From positions 3,162,001 to 3,226,000 of the forward strand of contig CBDBEN010000005.1 of the NCBI GenBank assembly GCA_965204405.1: a stretch of DNA of 64,000 bases, given 5' to 3'. Source of the stretch: JANQPX01 sp965204405 (GTDB lineage: Bacteria; Pseudomonadota; Alphaproteobacteria; Geminicoccales; Geminicoccaceae). The notes beneath the pieces are model-generated. The model was not told the DNA's origin and did no database searches. It was given only the letters and a program-made list of their open reading frames with translations. The translations under genes and the position numbers were made by a program. This document shows, piece by piece, positions 35,103 to 43,629 of this stretch (the first letter of the stretch is position 1; every line of letters starts with the position of its first letter).

Positions 35103-36711
35103 CTTCAACAGATTTGAGCTCTTTGATCCAATCCTCGATGGTCATGAAAGCGCCAAGTTCGGGGATCACGTCGCCTATCGGCTGCAGCTTTCGATAGATC
35201 TCGGTGGTATTGACGACGTCGGGATGGGCGATGGCAAGAACATCGGGACTGGCTACTGAAGCAACGCGCCGCAGGATCGCTTCAGTCCGGTCCAGATGCG
35301 TCGCAACTTGCGGGGCTGGCAGCGTTTCACCGCAGTAAGCAAGAAGACTGCGACTAACGGTCTCGGTCGGCACAGGGTCGTAAGCGAGTTTGGCGCTGAG
35401 ACCGGCCGCCGAACGCATGATGAGAAACTCCGGTGAAACCTGGCTGCTGAACTGCTTGGCGATCGATGCTTTGGCGTCTGCATCCACCAGGCTCGCGATC
35501 ATCACGGCATCACAGGCGACGGCGTCTCCAGGTAAGGTGCCTTCCACCATGCCCGAGGGGCGAAAGTTCAGGCGCCCGGCATTTACATGGTGGGTGGTCA
35601 GAACACCAGGAGGCAATATCTCCAGCCGCTCCAGATTGGCGATGAGGCGCTTCGAACGTTCGATAGCGGCTTGGTCATCATCGATGAGATGGATGGTTGC
35701 GCCGGTGAAGAGGTGCAAGAAGAGCGCACTCATGGGTAGAGGGCCGCTGCCACAGATCGCGATGGACCAGTTCCGCAAGGACAGTGTGTCCTGGGAGGAC
35801 GGGCTGAGGTGCGCGGCCATGCCGGCGATGGCATTGTCCAAGTGCTCGACAAGCGCAGCGTCGATCGCCCCACCCTTTCCCGCAAGCATGCGCTCGCTCA
35901 CAAAGCGCGGTGCCAATGGCTGTTGTAGCATCGCGAGCTCAGCGAGCAGCATCAGTTCGTAATTGCACACATAGGGAAAGCGGCTGAGCAGGATCTTGGC
36001 CATCTCGATCCGGGTCAAAGCCTCGTCGTCGAGTGCCAGATCCGGCACGGCCAAGCCGCCGAGTTCCCGTTCGTTGAGCGCTTGGGTCTCCGCCACGCGG
36101 CTCAAGGCCTGGCCCCGCAACCCTTTCATTTTGTAGGGATCCAGGTTGCCACTTGGCAGAAAACCGCTTTCGAGACGCTGATTGATCAGATCCGCAAAAT
36201 GCCTTTCAAGCTCACTTTCAGCCGCAGCGGCGATCTGCTTTAGGAGCTCTGCCCTTTTCCCAAAGGCAGGATCATTCTCAATCCGGTCGAGGAGGCGATG
36301 GGTCGCGGCCAAGTGGAGATGGTCCTGCTCGGCTGTTCGTTCGAGCACTCGCCCCTCTGTCTCCCCTGTGGGCAGGCCATGCTCTCCCAAATGACGGCAT
36401 AGATAGCCGACCAGTTTGGACAGATTGGCATTGACGATTGGTGAGGGCTTCAGGGCAGAGAAGTCGTTGTTGCCAGGATCACAGCGATCGAACAGCGGCT
36501 TCAGTTGATGATAGATGGAACGATCGCCTCGCGGCTGCCGACCAAAGAAAAACTTTTTACCCTTATGCGGCTCGACAACTGACCAGTCTACAAGGTCCCA
36601 ACCCAAGATCTCGCCGACCATCCGTTCAGCGATGAGCCTGGCACTGATATCGAGATCAAGGCTGCGCGAGCTCGTCTGTTTGGAGGGCGCCGCTAAGTGT
36701 TCTTTTTCCAA
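35083..36711 (-). CDS. Nicotianamine-synthase-like protein with N-terminal extension
   Basis: A 542-residue protein. Residues about 240-490 resemble nicotianamine synthases (PF03059) and the CntL-type aminobutyrate transferases of opine metallophores: RFPYVCNYELMLLAELAML (245-263), the AdoMet loop IAICGSGPLPMSAL (317-330), acidic LIDDD (342-346), and IMRSAAG (431-437), like the NAS RSAHG block. The first 240 residues are helical and unrecognised, so the chain is about twice CntL size. Expected chemistry is transfer of aminobutyrate from AdoMet, with a metal chelator as product. The start is poor (TTG 36711); one more A in the coding-strand run at 36703-36707 would join it to an ATG at 36740 reading MAMSKAVEEYWK. 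It diverges from the iron operon. Confidence 0.7.
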   Translation of the reverse strand: MEKEHLAAPSKQTSSRSLDLDISARLIAERMVGEILGWDLVDWSVVEPHKGKKFFFGRQPRGDRSIYHQLKPLFDRCDPGNNDFSALKPSPIVNANLSKLVGYLCRHLGEHGLPTGETEGRVLERTAEQDHLHLAATHRLLDRIENDPAFGKRAELLKQIAAAAESELERHFADLINQRLESGFLPSGNLDPYKMKGLRGQALSRVAETQALNERELGGLAVPDLALDDEALTRIEMAKILLSRFPYVCNYELMLLAELAMLQQPLAPRFVSERMLAGKGGAIDAALVEHLDNAIAGMAAHLSPSSQDTLSLRNWSIAICGSGPLPMSALFLHLFTGATIHLIDDDQAAIERSKRLIANLERLEILPPGVLTTHHVNAGRLNFRPSGMVEGTLPGDAVACDAVMIASLVDADAKASIAKQFSSQVSPEFLIMRSAAGLSAKLAYDPVPTETVSRSLLAYCGETLPAPQVATHLDRTEAILRRVASVASPDVLAIAHPDVVNTTEIYRKLQPIGDVIPELGAFMTIEDWIKELKSVEAASLGL

Positions 36712-36825
36712 TACTCTTCAACCGCCTTCGACATGGCCATGATTGATTCCGAGTCTTCTTGGACTTTTCATTTATGCTTCGATCTTTATAGGTAAACACA
36801 ATATGATCAACCGCTATGTTTTTAA

Positions 36826-36870
36826 TTTATAATAATTCTAAAATGACATCATAAATAGAACAATTCTAAA
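36826..36870. promoter_or_regulatory. Two Irr-box-like palindromes in the iron-locus divergent promoter
   Basis: Site 1, TTTATAATAATTCTAAA at 36826-36842, differs by one base from TTTAGAA-N3-TTCTAAA, my recollection of the Irr-box/ICE consensus. Site 2, AATAGAACAATTCTAAA at 36854-36870, has the perfect core TAGAA-CAA-TTCTA. Centres are 28 bp apart. They lie in an AT-rich gap between the NAS-like and FbpA-like starts, so both directions could be iron-controlled. Irr identity is inferred. Confidence 0.55.
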
Positions 36871-36978
36871 CCGGCTCTTTTTACTGGATTCTTTTCTTTC
36901 GTTGATTTACCGAAGTTGGAACACATACGCAGAACCATCTGTTCAACAGCCAATGAGATGAGCTCGGAGAGAGACACC

Positions 36979-37991
36979 ATGCGCACCCCCATCAGCCTTT
37001 CTGCAGCGTTGATCGCCCTCGTCGCCGGCCATGCGGCAGCTCAGGAGGTCAACGTTTATTCTTCTCGCCACTACAATACTGATCAGGCCCTCTATGACGA
37101 GTTCACCGAAGCCACGGGCATCAAGGTCAATCTGATCGAAGCCAAGGGCGATGCGCTGATCGAGCGCATGAGTGCTGAAGGTGAAAGCAGCCCTGCCGAC
37201 GTGTTCATCACCGTCGATGGCAGCCGCATTTCTCGTGCGGTTGACGCCGGGCTTTTTCAGCCGATCACTTCGAACGCTCTGACCGCGGCGGTGCCGGAGA
37301 ACCTTCGCCATCCCGATGGTCTTTGGTTCGGGCTCAGCACGCGCGTGCGCAGCATCGTCTATGCCAAGGACAGGGTCGATCCAAGTGAGATCACCTCTTA
37401 TGAGGATCTCGCCGATCCTAAATGGGCCAGCAAGATCTGCATCCGCTCTTCGTCCAATGTGTATAACCAGTCCCTGGTCGCCTCGATGATCGCCGCCGAC
37501 GGACTGGAGGCTGCCGAAGGCTGGGCAAACGGTATGGTCGCCAATATGGCACGCGATCCGCAGGGAGGTGATACCGACCAGATCAAGGCGGTCGCCGCCG
37601 GTGAATGCGACGTCGCCGTCGCCAACCACTACTACCTTGCCCGCCTGGCCCGCTCGGACAAAGCCGAGGACAAAGCGGTCGCCGATGCCGTCGGCATCAT
37701 CTTCCCGAACCAGGATGGGCGAGGCGCCCACGCCAATGTCAGCGCTGCCGGCGTCGCTGCGCATGCGCCCAACAAGGACGCTGCTGTCCAGTTCATCGAA
37801 TATCTCGCCACGCCGTCTGCCCAGGCTTACTTCGCGGAAGGCAACAACGAATGGCCCGTCGTCGAGGATGTGAACTCAGCCCGGTGCTTGAGGACTGGGG
37901 CACGTTCAAGACCGACGCCGTCAGCGTCACCGCCTTTGGCGAAAACAATGCCGAGGCGCTCAAGGCCATGGATCGCGCCGGCTGGAGGTGA
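36979..37991 (+). CDS. FbpA-type ferric iron-binding protein, one-base frameshift near C-terminus
   Basis: A periplasmic ferric-binding protein (FbpA/FutA/AfuA class). The signal peptide ends GHAAAQ, then EVNVYSSRHYNTDQALYDEF, DVFITVDGSRISRAVDAGLF, the tandem Tyr ligands in VAVANHYYLARLA, and FAEGNNEWPVVEDV. After 37872 the frame breaks: the other frame continues ELSPVLEDWGTFKTDAVSV and ends at 37991, which is the normal FbpA C-terminus. One missing G (GTG-GAA read as GTGAA) explains it; repaired, the protein has 337 residues. Unrepaired, the frame runs to 38085 with an unrelated tail. No FbpB permease or FbpC ATPase is adjacent, so it is an orphan binding protein, grouped with imelysins. Confidence 0.82.
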
Positions 37992-38052
37992 TCGCGGGGC
38001 GATCAGCCCGGACCCTGCCTCGGCTCGGTTTGGGTGGGTTAACCAATATGCG

Positions 38053-38075
38053 CCTGCCCGTGACGAGCGGGCTGG
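38053..38075 (+). terminator. Weak stem-loop after the FbpA-like gene
   Basis: CCTGCCCG (38053-38060) pairs with CGGGCTGG (38068-38075) with one mismatch; flanking AACCA/TGGTT at 38041-38045 and 38073-38077 offers an alternative pairing. It lies between the binding-protein gene and the imelysin gene, and could lower expression of the downstream genes. Confidence 0.3.
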
Positions 38076-38096
38076 TTGGAAATGAGGGAGAAATCC

Positions 38097-39368
38097 ATGC
38101 ATCGAATGATGCTTTGCGGAGCGAGTGCGCTTGCATTCGGCGTCGCTTTCACCGGTACTGTTATGGCCGATGGCCACGCCGACAAGAGGGCGGTGCTCGA
38201 CACTTATGCAAACATCGCGGAGGCCATGTACGAGGATTCGCTAACCTTTGCCAAGGCTATGAAAACCGCGGTCGACTCGTTCGTCGCCGAGCCGAGCGAA
38301 GCGACGCTGGCGGCAGCTAGAGAGGCCTGGATCGCCGCTCGTGTGCCCTATCAGCAGACCGAGGTTTATCGCTTTGGCAACGCCATTGTTGATGATTGGG
38401 AAGGCAAGGTGAACGCCTGGCCGCTGGATGAAGGGCTGATCGACTATGTCGATGCCAGCTATGGCACCGAATCCGACGAAAATGGCTTTTATGCCGCCAA
38501 TCTCGTCGCCAATGCTTCGCTTGAAATCGGCGGCCAGAGCATCGATGCCAGCAACATCAACGCCGATCTCATTCAAAGCCTGCATGAGATCGACGAAGTG
38601 GAGGCGAACGTGGCCACCGGCTACCATGTGGTCGAGTTTCTGCTTTGGGGACAGGATCTGAATGGCACGGAGGCAGGCGCTGGCAACCGGCCTCATACTG
38701 ACTTCGATCCTACCAACTGCACCGGCGGCAACTGCGAGCGGCGTGTCCAGTATCTCCAGACCGCGACCAATCTGATCATCACCGATCTCGAAGAGATGGT
38801 CGCGAACTGGGCGGATGGAGGTGCCGGACGCGAAGCCGTCACTGGCGAAGATGCCAATGTCGGCCTGACCGCCATGCTCACCGGTCTCGGCTCCCTTTCC
38901 TACGGCGAGCTTGCGGGAGAGCGCATGAAGCTTGGCCTTCTTCTGCACGATCCTGAAGAAGAGCATGACTGCTTCGCCGACAACACGCACAACTCGCACT
39001 ACTACGACATCGCCGGCATGAAGGCCGTCGCCAATGGCAGCTACGAGCGCATCGACGGCAGCGTAGTCGAAGGCCCGAGCCTGATCTCGCTTCTACCGGC
39101 AGACGTCGGCGGCGATCTTTCCGCCAAGCTGGACGCCACCTTGGCTGCAGCAGCCGTCATGAAGGAGAAGGCCGACAGCGGGGAGATGGCCTATGATCAG
39201 ATGATCGGCGAAGGCAATGCCGAGGGCAATGCTATCGTTCAGGCCGTGATCGATGGCCTGCTCGACCAGACCAAGAGCATCGAAAGCGCAATTGTCGTCC
39301 TTGATCTCGGCGGCATCGAGTTCGCAGGCTCCGACAGCCTGGACGACCCCGAAGCTGTTTTCCAATAA
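38097..39368 (+). CDS. Imelysin-family iron-regulated protein (IrpA-like)
   Basis: A 423-residue periplasmic protein. GAGGGAG precedes the ATG at 38097, and the signal peptide ends TVMAD. The imelysin fold (PF09375, insulin-cleaving membrane-protease/EfeO-like helical bundle) is seen in ARVPYQQTEVYRFGNAIVDDWEGKVNAWPLDE, YHVVEFLLWGQDLNG (the HxxE of the family GxHxxE motif) and the second half with NSHYYDIAGMK. Family members bind iron and are iron-regulated; despite the name, protease activity is doubtful. It is the second gene of the iron operon, 105 bases after the binding protein. Confidence 0.88.
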   Translation: MHRMMLCGASALAFGVAFTGTVMADGHADKRAVLDTYANIAEAMYEDSLTFAKAMKTAVDSFVAEPSEATLAAAREAWIAARVPYQQTEVYRFGNAIVDDWEGKVNAWPLDEGLIDYVDASYGTESDENGFYAANLVANASLEIGGQSIDASNINADLIQSLHEIDEVEANVATGYHVVEFLLWGQDLNGTEAGAGNRPHTDFDPTNCTGGNCERRVQYLQTATNLIITDLEEMVANWADGGAGREAVTGEDANVGLTAMLTGLGSLSYGELAGERMKLGLLLHDPEEEHDCFADNTHNSHYYDIAGMKAVANGSYERIDGSVVEGPSLISLLPADVGGDLSAKLDATLAAAAVMKEKADSGEMAYDQMIGEGNAEGNAIVQAVIDGLLDQTKSIESAIVVLDLGGIEFAGSDSLDDPEAVFQ

Positions 39369-39448
39369 GTCGCAGCTTGATCTCCCGATCGAGAAGCCTC
39401 GCATCATCATGTTCCGGTGCGGGGCTTCCTTTGCTTTAAGGAATAACG

Positions 39449-40948
39449 ATGGGGACACGCAATCTCGCCAACTGGTTCCTGTTAGCGCTCGCTCCCGTCG
39501 GGGCGTTGGCTGTCTCGCCGGTTGGCGAGAGTGAGGCGCGAGACCTTTCGGCAATCACCGCACCGACCACGAACTTCAGCCAGCCCGAGGCCTATGAACG
39601 GAACCCGGGAGGTGCAGCCACCTCCAAGAAAAAACCAAATCGCAACGCCTTTTCCGAGCCCTCGGCCAATCTTAGCTTCGAGCAACGCGCTGACTTCTTC
39701 GTCGGCAACGGTTTTTTCAAACGTCTTTGGGTGACAGCGCCAGCATCGACCGACTCTGCCGACGGCCTCGGCCCGCTCTACAACGCCCGCGCCTGCCAGC
39801 GCTGCCACCTGAAGGATGGAAGGGGCCATCCACCGGGGGGGCTTGATGACAGCGCCGTCTCCATGCTGATACGTCTCAGCGTTCCCCCGGGGAATGCCCT
39901 GGAGCGTGATCTCCTGGCAAGCCGGCGGACCAAGCACATTCCCGAGCCAACCTATGGCGGCCAGCTCCAGGACTTCGCCATTCCCGGCCACAAGGCCGAA
40001 GGGCAGATTGCGATCCGCTACGACGAACGACCGGTCGAGCTCGCTGGCGGCGAAGTGGTGCACCTGCGGGCGCCCGCTTACTCGATTGAAAAATTGGGTT
40101 ATGGCCCGCTTGATCCGGAGACCATGTTTTCGCCGCGGGTCGCACCCGCAATGATCGGCTTGGGGCTCCTTGAATTCATCGACGAGCAGGACATTCTCGC
40201 CAATGCCGATCCCGATGACGCCGATGGCGACGGCATATCCGGCAAACCTAACCTAGTCTGGGATATCACTAGAGGCGCACCCTCCCTCGGGCGCTTCGGT
40301 TGGAAGGCTGGCAACCCGACGCTGCATCAGCAAAATAGCGCTGCCATGGCTGGCGATATCGGCATCTCCAATCCGCTTTTTTCAAACGCGCACGGAGACT
40401 GCACGGCGAACCAGCCAGCCTGCCTGGAAGCGCCACATGGTGAAAGCGAACGCCATGATGGCCATGAGACCGGCGCCGTGGTCATGGAAAAAATTCTCTT
40501 CTACACCCGGAACCTCGCCGTGCCCGCAAGGCGCGATATCGACGATCCAACTGTGCTACGCGGCAAGCAAATGTTCTATGAGAGCGGCTGCATCGCCTGC
40601 CACACCCCAAAATTCATCACGCCGAAGGTAGGCGTCCCCGAGGCTCAGGCCTTCCAGCTCATCTGGCCTTACACTGATCTCCTCCTCCATGACATGGGCG
40701 AAGGCCTCGCCGACCACCGCCCCGAAGGCGACGCCACCGGACACGAATGGCGCACCCCACCGCTTTGGGGCATCGGCCTCACCGAGACCGTGAACGGCCA
40801 CACCTATTTTCTCCATGACGGCCGCGCCCGCAACCTCAAGGAAGCCATCCTCTGGCACGGCGGCGAGGGCGCGGACGCGCGCCAGCGTTTTATCGACCTC
40901 GCCAAGCCGGACAGGGAGGCGCTGATCGCCTTCCTGAACTCGCTCTAG
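39449..40948 (+). CDS. Di-heme oxidoreductase (DHOR family, thiol-oxidoreductase-like)
   Basis: A 499-residue periplasmic c-type cytochrome of the DHOR/DUF1111 family (PF06537). The signal peptide is residues 1-22. Two heme c sites are visible: CQRCH at 116-120 and CIACH at 381-385. Other blocks are NLSFEQRADFFVGNGFFKRLW, DADGDGISGKPN (Ca-binding-like) and the C-terminal LHDGRARNLKEAILWHGGE. It sits between two imelysin genes, a recurrent arrangement with iron-responsive expression; it may oxidise or reduce iron or a ligand at the outer membrane, which is inference. Confidence 0.88.
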   Translation: MGTRNLANWFLLALAPVGALAVSPVGESEARDLSAITAPTTNFSQPEAYERNPGGAATSKKKPNRNAFSEPSANLSFEQRADFFVGNGFFKRLWVTAPASTDSADGLGPLYNARACQRCHLKDGRGHPPGGLDDSAVSMLIRLSVPPGNALERDLLASRRTKHIPEPTYGGQLQDFAIPGHKAEGQIAIRYDERPVELAGGEVVHLRAPAYSIEKLGYGPLDPETMFSPRVAPAMIGLGLLEFIDEQDILANADPDDADGDGISGKPNLVWDITRGAPSLGRFGWKAGNPTLHQQNSAAMAGDIGISNPLFSNAHGDCTANQPACLEAPHGESERHDGHETGAVVMEKILFYTRNLAVPARRDIDDPTVLRGKQMFYESGCIACHTPKFITPKVGVPEAQAFQLIWPYTDLLLHDMGEGLADHRPEGDATGHEWRTPPLWGIGLTETVNGHTYFLHDGRARNLKEAILWHGGEGADARQRFIDLAKPDREALIAFLNSL

Positions 40949-40956
40949 GAAACGCC

Positions 40957-42036
40957 ATGAAGATGCGTCTTGGTCTTGCAACACTCTCTGCCATTGTACT
41001 CGCCTGGACCGCGCAGGCGCTCGCCGAGCCCGATCATGGCAGGGTCAATCGAGTCCTCGCCGATCAAGTAATCACGCCAGCCTATGTCCGCTACAATGAG
41101 GCCATGCAAGGCCTGCCGCGGGCGATCAGCAGGCTTTGCGCAACGCCTGATGATCAAACGCTGGCAACAGCAAAAGCTGCGTTTCAAGCGAGCGCTGACG
41201 CCTGGCAGCGGCTTCAACCCTTAGCGTTCGGCCCGATCGAGGCAGAAGGCCTGGAAGCCCGCATCCACTTCTGGCCGGACAAGCATGGCACCGCCGGCAA
41301 GCAGCTCAGCAAGCTTCTCGCCAAACCAGACCCCGCCGCCCTCGAAAGCGGTGTCGCCGGCAAGAGTGCTGCCTTGCAGAGTCTCGCCGCACTGGAACGC
41401 GTGCTCTTCGGACAGGCCGACCTGATCGTGACGAATGAGGGAGCGTTCGCCTGCAACCTGGCGCTGGCTATCGCGGAGTACCAAGACAACCTCGCAGGTG
41501 ACATTCTTGGCGCCTGGCAAGGTGACAGTGGCCACGCTGCCCTGTTCACCGAGGTCGGCAACGGTAACGACACCTATTACGATGCAGCCGATGCCACCAC
41601 CGATCTCTTCAGCACCGTCGCCGCAAACCTGGACAATATCGTCGCCAACAAGCTGGAGCGGCCGCTCGGCAAATCGCTCGAACGCCCCAAGCCCAAACGC
41701 GCCGAGGACTGGCGAAGCGGCCGTTCGCTTCCCAACATCATCGCCAATCTCGAGACGATCAGGTCTCTCTACGCCGAGCCCGGCGGGCTCCACGCCTTTC
41801 TCTCGGAGACCGGCCAAGAAGCGCTCGATCAGACTCTGAGAAAAGGCCTCGACCAGACCATCGCAACAGCGGCCTCGATCGAGCCCAGCCTTTTTGATGC
41901 CGTCGGGAACGAAGCCGCACGGCAGCAAGTCGAGCAGCTTCTGCAAGAAGTCAAATCGCTGCGTGCGCTCATCACCGGCACGCTTGCCGACGCCGCCTCC
42001 TTGACCGTTGGCTTCAACAAATCCGACGGCGACTGA
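40957..42036 (+). CDS. Second imelysin-family protein
   Basis: A 359-residue periplasmic protein with a signal peptide ending AQALAE. The family's N-terminal helices are seen in VNRVLADQVITPAYVRYNEAMQGL and ASADAWQRLQPLAFGPI, and the middle in ALQSLAALERVLFG, where the family Glu is kept but the GxH part is lost. It is shorter and more diverged than the first imelysin. It starts 8 bases after the di-heme oxidoreductase stop, so the two are tightly coupled; one may receive what the other processes. Confidence 0.85.
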   Translation: MKMRLGLATLSAIVLAWTAQALAEPDHGRVNRVLADQVITPAYVRYNEAMQGLPRAISRLCATPDDQTLATAKAAFQASADAWQRLQPLAFGPIEAEGLEARIHFWPDKHGTAGKQLSKLLAKPDPAALESGVAGKSAALQSLAALERVLFGQADLIVTNEGAFACNLALAIAEYQDNLAGDILGAWQGDSGHAALFTEVGNGNDTYYDAADATTDLFSTVAANLDNIVANKLERPLGKSLERPKPKRAEDWRSGRSLPNIIANLETIRSLYAEPGGLHAFLSETGQEALDQTLRKGLDQTIATAASIEPSLFDAVGNEAARQQVEQLLQEVKSLRALITGTLADAASLTVGFNKSDGD

Positions 42037-42114
42037 CCATGGCATGGTCAGGCTTGACTTGGGCCATCATGGCTGGATGGCGCGGTATGCGCCCAAGCTT
42101 TTGGACGTGATCGG

Positions 42115-43272
42115 ATGATCCATGTTAATCGACGGGCCCTCCTCGGCGGTGCCGCCGGCGGCCTGCTCGGCTTTCTCGGGCTCCAAGCAGCCGGAATCCG
42201 TGGTCATGCCGGTCCGCTCTTCGTCGGTTGCCGAGCGGGTACGGCGGGCGGGCACCATGTGACCGGATTCGACGAGGTGGGCCGTGCCCACTTCAGTCTG
42301 CCTCTCTCCGGTCGCGGACATGCGATGGCTTTTCACCCCAAGCGACCGCATATGGTGGTGTTCGCGCGCAGGCCTGGCCGGTTTGCCGTTGTAATCGATC
42401 ACGAAGCGGGGGTAGCACTGCATCGCATTGACCCGGCCACCGGCCGCCACTTCTACGGTCACGGTGCCTTGTCGCATGACGGTCGTACTCTGCTCGCCAC
42501 CGAGAACGACTATGAGAGCGGGCAGGGTAAAGTCGGCCTCTACGACGCCACGGACGGCTATCGCCGAATCGGCGAGTATTCGTCCCATGGCATCGGGCCG
42601 CATGAGCTGATCCTGATGCCGGATGGCAAGACGCTTGCCATCGCCAATGGCGGCATCCGCACCCATCCCGATCACAGGCGTGCCAAGCTCAATCTCGAAA
42701 GTATGTCTCCTTCCCTCGCCTTCGCCGACATCGCCGACGGCCGGCTTCTTGATCAAGCGAGCCTGGCTCAGAACCAGCTCAGCATCCGGCATCTGGCGAT
42801 GCTCGCTGATGGCCGGGTCGCCATCGCGATGCAATATGAAGGTCCCAAGACCGCCAACGTGCCGCTGGCGGCAATCCACGGCGGTGGCGGCATCCAGGCA
42901 CTGCACGCGCCCGACGACATCCAGCGCCGCATGCGCCATTATGCCGGAAGCGTCGCTACTGATAAGGCCGGCGAGCTGATAGCCGTCTCAGCCCCGCGCG
43001 GCAATCTCGTCGCCTTTTGGCATGGCCGTGACGGCCGCTATCTTGGCTCGACAGATATCCGCGACGGCTCGGGCATAGCACCGACCGACCGGCCCGGCGA
43101 ATTCGTACTCACCGGAGGCAAAGGCGACGTCCTGCTCTTCCGTCCTGCGTCGAACAAGGCCATGCGGGTCAATGTTGAAGGCCTTGCGGCGGCGCGTTGG
43201 GACAATCACCTGAGGCTGGTACCACAATGTCAGGAGCCGAGCTCGGCGGCTATTACCACAAAGCCGATGTGA
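42115..43272 (+). CDS. DUF1513 protein, Tat-exported beta-propeller-like
   Basis: A 385-residue protein. The N-terminus (NRRALLGGAAGGLLGFLGL) has twin arginines and a weakly hydrophobic core, suggesting Tat export in a folded state. The body belongs to DUF1513: MAFHPKRPHMVVFARRPGRFAVVID, GHGALSHDGRTLLATENDYESGQGKVGLYD, GIGPHELILMPDGKTLAIANGGI. The repeats resemble a WD/YVTN-like propeller. The family is nearly always next to imelysin and DHOR genes and closes that operon here. Its role is unknown; Tat export suggests a cofactor. Confidence 0.88.
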   Translation: MIHVNRRALLGGAAGGLLGFLGLQAAGIRGHAGPLFVGCRAGTAGGHHVTGFDEVGRAHFSLPLSGRGHAMAFHPKRPHMVVFARRPGRFAVVIDHEAGVALHRIDPATGRHFYGHGALSHDGRTLLATENDYESGQGKVGLYDATDGYRRIGEYSSHGIGPHELILMPDGKTLAIANGGIRTHPDHRRAKLNLESMSPSLAFADIADGRLLDQASLAQNQLSIRHLAMLADGRVAIAMQYEGPKTANVPLAAIHGGGGIQALHAPDDIQRRMRHYAGSVATDKAGELIAVSAPRGNLVAFWHGRDGRYLGSTDIRDGSGIAPTDRPGEFVLTGGKGDVLLFRPASNKAMRVNVEGLAAARWDNHLRLVPQCQEPSSAAITTKPM

Positions 43273-43430
43273 ACTGCTTCACATATCCTCTTCGATTATC
43301 ATTCTACACTGCCTCACTCTTTCAGGATCGGCAAAAGTGCCATCTTGCTGGCGCTGTTTGACGATGTGCTGAAGAGAGGAGATTGATGACGATGAGGCCG
43401 GCGGCTAGCCCATTTCCAAGACAGATCGAT

Positions 43431-43502
43431 CCAGCCCTCTCCCCCGCCCAACCACCCGATATGATCGGTACGTTGGGGTGGTTGGGCGGGGAAGAGGGCT
43501 GG
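43431..43502. repeat. Near-perfect 27-bp inverted repeat
   Basis: The left arm 43431-43457 and right arm 43476-43502 match as reverse complements at 26 of 27 positions (one A/G difference), separated by 18 bases. The arms contain AACCACCC and GGGTGGTT. No T-tract follows on either strand. It lies in a 357-base gap between DUF1513 and the DUF2235 gene; nothing else was seen in the gap. It could be a strong bidirectional terminator or a mobile palindromic element. Confidence 0.7.
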
Positions 43503-43629
43503 CACCGCGTAAACCTCAACCGGAAACGCTCTAGCTGCTGCCTTAGGTAAACGCTGGGTTCGACATATTCATTTCAGCTGTCGTAGTGCCCGAGACGGGC
43601 CAAATCATAAATGAGGCGCCAGGATTAAG

